From contig NZ_JBHULV010000055.1 of assembly GCF_042684645.1 (NCBI RefSeq), forward strand, positions 1 to 64,000: 64,000 nt of DNA, read 5' to 3'. Below are positions 27,611 through 34,815 of the stretch, piece by piece. Source of the DNA: Pseudopedobacter alpinus (lineage in GTDB: Bacteria > Bacteroidota > Bacteroidia > Sphingobacteriales > Sphingobacteriaceae). A program made the position numbers and the translations under genes. Below the pieces are notes generated by a model. It was not told where the DNA came from and ran no database searches. It was given only the letters and a program-made list of their open reading frames with translations. Position 1 is the stretch's first letter; each line of letters opens with the position of its first letter.

Positions 27611-28681
27611 TTACCTATTGGTTAATAGCTTAAATAGCTCTTCATTAATATAATAATTTCCTGTTCCTAACTTATTTTTTTTCAGTATTCTGTCTTCTGC
27701 TAATTTATTTAAATAATTTCCAGCGGTTAATCTTGATACACCTAAATCATTCACCAAAAATTCAATTTTTGTGTATGGATGGGCAAATAAATTATTTAAT
27801 AAATCTTGGCTGTAAAACTTATAATTATCCCTTAACTTATGCTTAAATTCTAGCATGAGTTCCTTAATGTTTAAAATAAGTTCTATTGTTTCTTTAGCAG
27901 TAACCTCAACGCCTTTAATCATAAATAATAACCACTCTTCCCAATTATTCTCTATTCTTACTTTTTGTAAAAGGCGATAATAATCTGCCTTATGTTTGAT
28001 GATGTAATTACTCAAATATAAAATTGGAAGGTTTTGTAAATCTTTTAGAATGAGATAAAGGATGTTGATTATCCTGCCTGTTCGTCCGTTTCCATCATAA
28101 AATGGATGAATACTTTCAAATTGAAAATGGATAATTGCCATTTTGATTAAGGGGTCACAATCATATAGCTCATTATCATTGATAAACTTTTCCAGATTAG
28201 ACATTAATTGCACAATGTCTTGATAGTCTTGTGGAGGTGTATAAATGGTATCTCCAGTAATTGCATTTTTAAGCGATGTCCCAGGCAATTTTCTAAAGCC
28301 AGCATTGTTTTCTTCTAAAGTTTCTTGAATTTTGATAATGGTTTTATTAGTTAACATTCCATTTTTTTGAATCAATTCAAATCCTTTTTTTAAAGCAGAA
28401 ACATAGTTTTGCACCTCTTTTGCCTTAGAAGAATTAAAGGGATCTAAATTAAGTTCTGATTTGTATAAATCATCATGAGTGGTAATGATGTTTTCGATTG
28501 CAGAACTATCTTTTGCTTCTTGTAAACCTAATGTATTAATTAAAATTATTTGGTTTGGAATAGTTGAGGCGATTCCCTTTAATTCAGCTAAAGCTGCATG
28601 TGCAGATGGGAGCGCCTTCAAAACTTTTATTGTCTCTAATTCTTCTACTAATGGTAGTTTTTCAATTGTCCAGCTTTGCAT
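27611..28681 (-). CDS. Fic family protein with N-terminal inhibitory helix and C-terminal wHTH
   Basis: A 356-residue Fic enzyme, most likely an AMP-transferase acting on an unknown protein. The N-terminal Fic_N region contains SSAIEN (residues 59-64), fitting the (S/T)xxxE(G/N) self-inhibition motif with E63. The active loop HPFYDGNGRTGR starts at H192. The C-terminus (about 285-356) looks like a winged helix, with IEFLVNDLGVSRLTAGNYLNKL (in parts IEFLVNDLGVSR and LTAGNYLNKL). The ATG at 28681 is preferred to the upstream TTG at 28699. Direct and inverted repeats lie immediately upstream. Confidence 0.9.
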   Translation of the reverse strand: MQSWTIEKLPLVEELETIKVLKALPSAHAALAELKGIASTIPNQIILINTLGLQEAKDSSAIENIITTHDDLYKSELNLDPFNSSKAKEVQNYVSALKKGFELIQKNGMLTNKTIIKIQETLEENNAGFRKLPGTSLKNAITGDTIYTPPQDYQDIVQLMSNLEKFINDNELYDCDPLIKMAIIHFQFESIHPFYDGNGRTGRIINILYLILKDLQNLPILYLSNYIIKHKADYYRLLQKVRIENNWEEWLLFMIKGVEVTAKETIELILNIKELMLEFKHKLRDNYKFYSQDLLNNLFAHPYTKIEFLVNDLGVSRLTAGNYLNKLAEDRILKKNKLGTGNYYINEELFKLLTNR

Positions 28682-28754
28682 ATATGTAAAGAAAATCAAA
28701 TAATCTATACAAAGGTAGTTTAATATGTAAAGAAAATCGAAAAATCTTTACATA
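28682..28754 (-). promoter_or_regulatory. Operator-like repeats upstream of fic
   Basis: ATATGTAAAGAAAATC occurs twice (28682-28697 and 28723-28738) with a 41-bp period; the first copy abuts the fic start codon. A third, inverted CTTTACATA (28746-28754) pairs with TATGTAAAG of the second copy. The spacing suggests binding sites for a dimeric regulator, perhaps the winged helix of the Fic protein itself. Confidence 0.55.
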
Positions 28755-29105
28755 AGGTTTAGAATGTTTATAGTTTTCTGATTTTTCTATACAAAAGGTA
28801 AACGTTAGCTCGAGATTTAACGAGTTTGAAGACTCTTTTTTATTTCTGAAATCGGTAGAGAGCGATGTGCTGAATTCTACATACAGGAGGGTGACTTGTA
28901 CTTTAGAAAATTACTCCTTAACAATAAATTGAACTTGAATAATATAAAATCAAACTATTTAAGCACAAGTCAGGCTTTGGCACAGGACTATTTCACAAAG
29001 ACTTGCACTAGGAACGGGGTCAATTATAAATAATTATACAAGAGGATACCATAATATATGATAGTGATACGAATAGAATTTTAAAAATAGATTTCAACTA
29101 ACCTT
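28755..29105. other. Intergenic region without a recognisable gene
   Basis: About 350 bp of AT-rich sequence. It includes the related word ATTTTTCTATACAAAAGGTA near 28781-28800, similar to ATCTATACAAAGGTA at 28703-28717, so the repeat array upstream of fic may extend here. No ORF or RNA gene is visible. Confidence 0.35.
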
Positions 29106-29750
29106 TCAATTCCAGAATATTTCTGGTTTGATGTAAAAGACAGTATCAATAAAATATAGAATTTGATTAGCTGTTAATACATTTTCGTCATGCAAATCTT
29201 CTAAAATAATTCCCAATTGAGGATGGTAATAATCGTGATTTTTTGTGTTTTCAAACCCATTGTTTAACAAGAAATATTTAACACTTGCCAAGTCTGTAAC
29301 TTGGTCTGCTGATACATAATTTTGCTCAACCAGCGCATAAATAATGTTTAAATCTGATTTGTAAAATCCAATAAGATGATATGCTGTATCGGGGAAGAAA
29401 TAATTATTTAATAATAGGTTCTCTAAATAATCTTACCATGTTAAATAATAGATAGCATCATTTAGTTTGAATACTTTTTTATTGTTTTGGATGTAAACTC
29501 TTTGTTCTGCCCCGGCTGATAAGAAAGAACTGAAATCAACATCGCAATTCCAAAGTTGATTTTGATTGATGTATTTAATTAATTCCTTTGTTTCTTCTGA
29601 TTTGTATTGCTTGTCTCCTTTAGCCATCGAACTTGTTTTTTGGCTTTCTCTAAGGTAACTGGCAATTGCTTGGATAGGTTCTCCGTTGCTAACTGAGCCC
29701 TTTCCTTGAAGGATATTTTGTAATTCATTTTGTATATTTTTAACAGTCAT
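29106..29750 (-). pseudogene. Polyvalent-protein kinase-like gene broken by a stop codon
   Basis: Two ORFs in the same frame are separated only by TAA at 29433-29435. Read through, they make a continuous protein of about 214 codons. The first part has a Gln/Ser-rich N-terminus and FLSAGAEQRVYIQNNKKVFK; the second continues DYLENLLLNNYFFPDTAYH and ends PQLGIILEDLHDENVL. The AGAEQRVY...VFKLN...LIGF pattern resembles the Ser/Thr/Tyr kinase-like domain of polyvalent proteins of mobile elements (PF18762). The residue after W has been replaced by the stop. It is either a recent pseudogene, a programmed readthrough or a sequencing error. Confidence 0.7.
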
Positions 29751-29792
29751 TTAAACTTAGTATTCTCAATTAGAAATTCTCTTCCACTGGGA

Positions 29793-29840
29793 TTATTGAA
29801 TAGCGTGTTGATTTTTGATAGAATAGTCTCTGTCTGACAT
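29793..29840 (-). pseudogene. Truncated 5' fragment of a second RAYT transposase
   Basis: Fifteen codons, MSDRDYSIKNQHAIQ then TAA, closely match the start MSERGYTIKNQNAIH of the intact RAYT downstream on the plus coordinate. The 5' flanking sequence (29841-29900) is also the same as that upstream of the intact gene. The rest of the gene is missing. Confidence 0.8.
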
Positions 29841-29985
29841 TTTAGCTTTTTGTTTAGCTAATTTAGCTTTTATTTTGGAGTTTGGAAACTCCCATATATG
29901 CTGTAAATCCGAAGAGACCGCTACTGTCCGGAGAGTTAAGAGCAGCGTCTCTTCGGATTAGCAAATGAAATTGAGTCTCCAGACT
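29841..29985. repeat. REP block, copy 1
   Basis: Contains in order the TTAGC-rich leader, palindrome GGAGTTTGGAAACTCC, the large hairpin TCCGAAGAGAC...GTCTCTTCGGA with GTCCGGAGAGTTAAG inside, and palindrome GAGTCTCCAGACTC. It lies between the RAYT fragment and the 3' end of the intact RAYT gene. Confidence 0.85.
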
Positions 29986-30540
29986 CTAAATAAATTCAAT
30001 TTCCAACAAACCTTTACCATCTGTACAATAATTAATTGCTGAGGAGTAAACATATTCATGCGATTGCCAAACAACTCTAGCCCTTACTGGATTTTCATGG
30101 ATATAATTTAATCTCGTTTCAGTTATTTCATTAGTATCACATTCTATTGGGTGATTATCTTGCTGCCAAAACTGCAATTCTTTATTTTTATAGTTCTTTT
30201 CGCCAGCTCTTCTAAAAATCCATAACATCCAACTTTTTCTACTTTCATGCGGATTTTCTAAAATTGCTTTTGTAATATTATTTGAAGTGAATTTTTTTAG
30301 GTCTCTTAAAACGTCTGATAATTTATTGGGAGCCTGAACAGAAATTATTAAATGAACATGGTTTGACATGATGCACCAAGCATGAATTTTTAATCCTTTA
30401 TTAGTTTGACAGTATTTTAAGCTTTCAATTAGTATATCGGCATATTCTTTCCTTGTAAATACATCTATCCATTGTACAATGGCAAAGGTTATAAAATGAA
30501 TAGCGTTTTGGTTTTTGATGGTGTAGCCTCTTTCTGACAT
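29986..30540 (-). CDS. REP-associated tyrosine transposase (RAYT)
   Basis: A 184-residue Y1/HUH single-strand transposase of the TnpA-REP group. The HUH motif is MSNHVHLI with H61 and H63, and the likely nucleophile is Y146 in RLNYIHENPVRARVV. It is complete and in frame. It is flanked on both sides by the palindromic blocks it presumably mobilises or maintains, and by a truncated sister copy. Family knowledge says such enzymes are domesticated and single-copy per REP family and cleave REP hairpins in single-stranded DNA. Confidence 0.93.
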   Translation of the reverse strand: MSERGYTIKNQNAIHFITFAIVQWIDVFTRKEYADILIESLKYCQTNKGLKIHAWCIMSNHVHLIISVQAPNKLSDVLRDLKKFTSNNITKAILENPHESRKSWMLWIFRRAGEKNYKNKELQFWQQDNHPIECDTNEITETRLNYIHENPVRARVVWQSHEYVYSSAINYCTDGKGLLEIEFI

Positions 30541-30690
30541 GTTAGCTTTTTTGTTAAGCTAATTTAGCTTTTATACGGGAGTTTGGAAACTCCCGTATAT
30601 GGATTAATCCGAAGAGACGCTTCGCTTAACTCTCCGGACAGTTTGGGTCTCTTCGGATTTATAAATGAAAAAGAGTCTCCAGACTCTTAA
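30541..30690. repeat. REP block, copy 2
   Basis: Same order as copy 1: palindrome ATACGGGAGTTT/AAACTCCCGTAT (30573-30598), the hairpin TCCGAAGAGAC / GTCTCTTCGGA (30608-30618 with 30647-30657) and AAGAGTCTCC/AGACTCTT (30671-30688). It lies directly upstream of the RAYT start. Confidence 0.85.
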
Positions 30691-30704
30691 TAAAACCACA
30701 CCAC

Positions 30705-30740
30705 AAAAAAAAGCTTCCTGTTTCCAGAAAGCTTTTTTTT
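30705..30740. terminator. Terminator-like hairpin, copy A
   Basis: AAAAGCTT ... AAGCTTTT stem with CTG/CAG in the inner part and A and T runs outside, so it could work in either direction. It is a near-identical duplicate of the hairpin at 30968-30999, carried together with the adjoining REP sequence. Confidence 0.6.
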
Positions 30741-30882
30741 AATACAATTTGGGTTTGGAATTGAATCAAGCTGTTCGTGATGTTAGCATAGCGCATCTCG
30801 AACTTGTAATGATATGGATTTATTAATCCACCTTAGTAAAAAGAAAGTGTTGCAGCTGTGGATTGCAAATCCACTTTATTTT

Positions 30883-30953
30883 CCAACTGTCCGGAGAGTT
30901 AAGCGAAGCGTCTCTTCGGATTAACAAATGAAATTGAGTCTCCAGACTCTTAA
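30883..30953. repeat. REP block, partial copy 3
   Basis: Contains CTGTCCGGAGAGTTAAGCG, GTCTCTTCGGATT and AATGAAATTGAGTCTCCAGA, that is, the right part of the block without the GGAGTTTGGAAACTCC palindrome. It is followed by the second copy of the terminator hairpin. Confidence 0.8.
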
Positions 30954-30967
30954 TAACATCACAACAT

Positions 30968-30999
30968 AAAAAAAGCTTCCTGTTTCCAGAAAGCTTTTT
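30968..30999 (-). terminator. Terminator hairpin downstream of asd, copy B
   Basis: AAAAGCTTCCTG / CAGAAAGCTTTT. It is correctly placed to end the asd transcript, which runs leftwards from 31095. Confidence 0.6.
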
Positions 31000-31017
31000 G
31001 TGTTTAATATATTTTTG

Positions 31018-31091
31018 CGATAGGGATAGTAGCGACACCTCCCGATTTTTCATCGGGACTACAGCGGAAAGCCCGTCAAAACGCCCAAATT
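31018..31091. repeat. Dispersed intergenic repeat downstream of asd
   Basis: Contains the stem CCCGATTTTTCATCGGG, then ACTACAGCGGAAAGCCCGT and AAAACGCCCAAAT. Its right end matches the repeat in the leuA-leuC gap. Confidence 0.6.
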
Positions 31092-31094
31092 CTA

Positions 31095-32090
31095 TTACCC
31101 TATCAAACCTTTACCCACTAAATACTCTGCAATTTGAACAGCATTAGTAGCTGCACCTTTACGTAAGTTATCAGCAACACACCACATATTTAATGTATTT
31201 GCCTGCGACTCATCTCTGCGGATACGACCAACAAAAACTTCGTCTTTTTCGTGAGCATCCATTGGCATTGGGTATTTTGCGTTTGCAGGGTCATCAACTA
31301 CAATTACTCCGCTAGTTGCTGCCAATAATTGACGCACTTTTATTAAGTCGAAATCTATTTCAAATTCTATATTTAAAGATTCTGAGTGACCACCCATTAC
31401 CGGGATACGAACTGTAGTAGCAGTAACTGCAATACTATCGTCGCCCATAATTTTTTTGGTCTCCAAAATCATTTTCATTTCCTCTTTAGTGTAACCGTTT
31501 TCTAAGAAAACATCAATTTGAGGAATCACATTTAAATCTATTGGATAAGCATAAGCCATTGGGCCGTCAGTAATTCCTTTACGCTCATTCATTAACTGAT
31601 CTACCGCTTTAACGCCAGTACCAGTTACAGATTGATAAGTAGAAACTACAACACGTTTAATTTTATATTCGTCATGCAAAGGTTTTAAAGCTACTACCAT
31701 TTGTATAGTGCTGCAATTTGGGTTTGCAATAATTTTATCATCAGCTGTTAAAGCATCGGCATTAACTTCTGGTACTACTAATTTTTTAGTAGGATCCATT
31801 CTCCAAGCAGAAGAATTATCAATTACTGTAGTTCCTACTGCTGCAAATTTTGGAGCTTGTTCTTTAGATGTATCGCCTCCAGCAGAAAATAAAGCTACAT
31901 CTGGACGCATTGCAATAGCTTCTTCAACAGTTACAACCTTGTACTTCTTTCCCTTAAAATCAATTTCTTTACCCTTACTTTTTGCTGATGCAACGGGAAT
32001 TAATTCTGTAACTGGGAAATTGCGCTCTGCTAAAACTTTTAACATTACCGTACCTACAAGGCCGGTTGCGCCTACAACTGCAACTTTCAT
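31095..32090 (-). CDS. asd: Aspartate-semialdehyde dehydrogenase
   Basis: NADPH-dependent dehydrogenase of the aspartate pathway (Lys, Thr, Met and diaminopimelate precursors), 331 residues. The nucleotide site is VGATGLVGTVML at the N-terminus, the catalytic Cys is in NPNCSTIQMVVAL, and the substrate region is VSTYQSVTGTGVKA. GGHSESLNIEFE supplies the conserved His. It is transcribed divergently from the lamin-tail protein gene with only 53 bp between starts. Confidence 0.97.
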   Translation of the reverse strand: MKVAVVGATGLVGTVMLKVLAERNFPVTELIPVASAKSKGKEIDFKGKKYKVVTVEEAIAMRPDVALFSAGGDTSKEQAPKFAAVGTTVIDNSSAWRMDPTKKLVVPEVNADALTADDKIIANPNCSTIQMVVALKPLHDEYKIKRVVVSTYQSVTGTGVKAVDQLMNERKGITDGPMAYAYPIDLNVIPQIDVFLENGYTKEEMKMILETKKIMGDDSIAVTATTVRIPVMGGHSESLNIEFEIDFDLIKVRQLLAATSGVIVVDDPANAKYPMPMDAHEKDEVFVGRIRRDESQANTLNMWCVADNLRKGAATNAVQIAEYLVGKGLIG

Positions 32091-32143
32091 GTTTTAAATT
32101 TAATGTTTAAATAATTTATTATTAATATCTTGTCGATAAATTT

Positions 32144-34753
32144 ATGGTCGCAAATATGGGAAAGTTTTTACTGTTTTTTAGTCTATTTATTTCAAATGTT
32201 GTTTTTTGTCAGGTTAATGACAATTTTAGTGATGGAAATTTCACCCAAAATCCTGTTTGGCAGGGCAATGTAAACGGATATTTGATTAATTCTGGCAATC
32301 AATTGCAAACAACTGCAACAGGTGTTGCGCAAACCGTAAACCTTTATACCGCTTCCAATTTAGCTATAAATGCAAAATGGGAGTTCTTCTTGCAAATGAA
32401 TTTTGACCCATCTGCATCAAATTATACTAGAATTTATTTAGTGTCTGACCAAGGTGATTTAAATGGCTCTTTAAATGGTTATTTTTTACAGGTTGGAGAA
32501 AGTGGAGCGTTAGATTCGTATGATCTTTATAAACAAGCCGGTACCACCATTACTAAAATTATTGATGGACCCGATAAAACGAGAGGTACTACAGAAATTA
32601 AAGCAAGAGTGCAAGTTACAAGAACTTCTTCTGGTTTGTGGGAGTTGAAAACTGATATTACGGGTGGAACAAATTATGTTTCTGAGGGTACAATAACTGA
32701 TAATACTTTTGTGAGTAGTAATTATTTTGGTATTAAATCTGTTTATACAAGTACTCGATCTGGCATGCATATTTACGATGATTTCTCAATTACAGAACTT
32801 GTTCCAGATGTAACTGCGCCATTACTAAATTCTACCAGTACAAGTAACGGGACAGCTATTTTGTTAAACTTTAATGAAGCTGTCAATCCAACAGATGCTG
32901 CAATAACTAGCCACTATAATATTACCCCGGGAAACATTGTGCCTACAAGTGTAACGGTAAACGGCGCTGTGGTTACTTTAAATTTAGCTAACGAATTAAA
33001 TACTGGAAATTATACAGCAACAGTAAATAGTATTAAAGATTTGAAAGGGAATACAGCTACAAGCCAAAGCAAAACTTTTACTTATAGAAAGCCTTATACA
33101 GCGGTGTTTAATGACATTGTGATAAACGAGATTTTTCCAGACCCAAGTCCGCAAATAGATTTACCTACCGTTGAGTTTATTGAGCTTTGGAACAGAAGTA
33201 CAGAAGATATTGCGCTTTTAGGCTTTAAATATAGCGACCCAACCACAACATTTACGTTTACTGGTGATAGTATTAAAGCTAACCAATATATTATTTTATG
33301 CGCTATTGCCGATACCGCAAACTTTAAAAGTTATGGGAAAGTAATAGGTTTAAATGCTTGGCCAACTTTAAATAACGCAAGCGATGTAATTAAACTGGTC
33401 AATCAGAACGGAGCAACCATTTCCCAAGTAAATTATAGCGATGCTTGGTATGGTGATGCGGTAAAAAGACAAGGTGGTTACACGTTAGAACTGATAGACC
33501 CTTTATCTACCTGTAAACAATCTCAAAATTATTTGGCAAGTAAAGATGTAACAGGTGGAACACCAGGTAAGCAAAATTCTATTTATTTAAGCAATAGAAC
33601 AACCGAGCCATTAAACCTTTTAAGCGTTTCTTTAAAAGATAGTGTTACGTTGAGTTTAGTTTTTAACAGAGGTTTAGATAGTTTGCAAGCTTCTTTACCA
33701 TCTCATTACAGTGTTAATAATGGTGTTGGTAGCCCAACTATTGTTTATCCTTTAGCACCAACTTTTTCAACTATTGAATTAAAATATACTCAGAAACTAA
33801 ACAGAGCACAAACTTATAACATTACCGTTAGCGGATTAACAGATTGTGGCGGCAATACTTTAACTACACAAACTTTAAGTTTTGTTTATCCGGGTTTAAT
33901 GGAAATAGGTGATGTAATTATTAATGAAGTGCTTTTTAACCCAAAAACTGGAGGAGTGGATTTTGTAGAGGTTTACAATAAATCTGATAAAATTTTAGAT
34001 TTTAAGGATTTAAAAATAGCGACAATTTTCTCTACAAAAGATTCTGTTGTTAGTATCAGAGAATTAACCCCAAGTACCATACTTTTTCAGCCTAAAACCT
34101 ATTGGGTAATTACATCAAATCCGGATACTGTAAAATCTCAATACCTTACATCAAACCCAAACAACTTTATTAGAGTAGCTACAATGCCTAGTTATGCAGA
34201 TGATAAAGGGAAAGTGGTGATTTTAAAAGGTGACACTCGTTTAGATCAGTTAGATTATAATAGAAACATGCACTTTGCGTTATTAAAGGATGTTGAAGGA
34301 GTTTCTTTAGAGCGTAGCAGTTTTACCGAAGCAACTAACGCAACTGGTAATTTCCGCTCGGCAACTTCGGCTTCTGGCTTCGCAACACCTGCTGATAAAA
34401 ATTCTCAATTTTTAGAAGATATTGTGAATTCAGCTTCAGAAATCTCTATTCCTTCGCCTACTTTTTCGCCAGATAATGACGGCTTTGAAGATATTTTACG
34501 CATTCAGTATAAATTTCCTGTACCAAGCAAAGTGGCAAATGTCACCATTTACAGCGACCAAGGGCGTATGGTTAAAAAGTTAATTAGAAACGAAACGTTA
34601 AATACCGAAGGGCAATGGATTTGGGATGGATTGGATGAAACCGGATCAAAAGTTAAAACCGGAATTTACTTATTCTATTTTGAGATTTTAGATTTGGATG
34701 GAACGGTTAAGAAAACTAAAAAGACTGCGGTTGTGGCATCTAAGTTTAATTAA
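32144..34753 (+). CDS. Secreted multidomain protein with lamin-tail domains
   Basis: An 869-residue exported protein. After the signal peptide (ending VVFCQ) come a jelly-roll-like region to about residue 220, a Big_5-type Ig domain (LNFNEAVNP), a lamin-tail domain beginning IVINEIFPDPSP, a second Ig domain, a second lamin-tail domain beginning DVIINEVLFNPKTGG, and a FlgD-like C-terminal domain (FSPDNDGFEDILRI to GIYLFYFEILD). The C-terminus may be a type-B T9SS signal. The role is unknown, possibly surface nuclease-related or structural. A second in-frame ATG at 32156 gives a shorter, more typical signal peptide. Confidence 0.8.
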   Translation: MVANMGKFLLFFSLFISNVVFCQVNDNFSDGNFTQNPVWQGNVNGYLINSGNQLQTTATGVAQTVNLYTASNLAINAKWEFFLQMNFDPSASNYTRIYLVSDQGDLNGSLNGYFLQVGESGALDSYDLYKQAGTTITKIIDGPDKTRGTTEIKARVQVTRTSSGLWELKTDITGGTNYVSEGTITDNTFVSSNYFGIKSVYTSTRSGMHIYDDFSITELVPDVTAPLLNSTSTSNGTAILLNFNEAVNPTDAAITSHYNITPGNIVPTSVTVNGAVVTLNLANELNTGNYTATVNSIKDLKGNTATSQSKTFTYRKPYTAVFNDIVINEIFPDPSPQIDLPTVEFIELWNRSTEDIALLGFKYSDPTTTFTFTGDSIKANQYIILCAIADTANFKSYGKVIGLNAWPTLNNASDVIKLVNQNGATISQVNYSDAWYGDAVKRQGGYTLELIDPLSTCKQSQNYLASKDVTGGTPGKQNSIYLSNRTTEPLNLLSVSLKDSVTLSLVFNRGLDSLQASLPSHYSVNNGVGSPTIVYPLAPTFSTIELKYTQKLNRAQTYNITVSGLTDCGGNTLTTQTLSFVYPGLMEIGDVIINEVLFNPKTGGVDFVEVYNKSDKILDFKDLKIATIFSTKDSVVSIRELTPSTILFQPKTYWVITSNPDTVKSQYLTSNPNNFIRVATMPSYADDKGKVVILKGDTRLDQLDYNRNMHFALLKDVEGVSLERSSFTEATNATGNFRSATSASGFATPADKNSQFLEDIVNSASEISIPSPTFSPDNDGFEDILRIQYKFPVPSKVANVTIYSDQGRMVKKLIRNETLNTEGQWIWDGLDETGSKVKTGIYLFYFEILDLDGTVKKTKKTAVVASKFN

Positions 34754-34759
34754 GCAAAA

Positions 34760-34790
34760 AAGACCACTTCTTTTTAAAAGAAGTGGTCTT
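34760..34790. terminator. Bidirectional terminator
   Basis: Near-perfect inverted repeat AAGACCACTTCTTTT / AAAAGAAGTGGTCTT between the convergent 3' ends of the lamin-tail gene and hppA. Confidence 0.8.
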
Positions 34791-34815
34791 GAAATATAAT
34801 ATTTTAATCTTTCTA

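Noticed and set aside
28479..28703. Antisense ORF over the Fic gene, and the many similar opposite-strand ORFs over ilv, leu, hppA and atpD
   Set aside because: They lie wholly inside genes with strong family evidence, lack recognisable domains and reflect codon-bias shadows.
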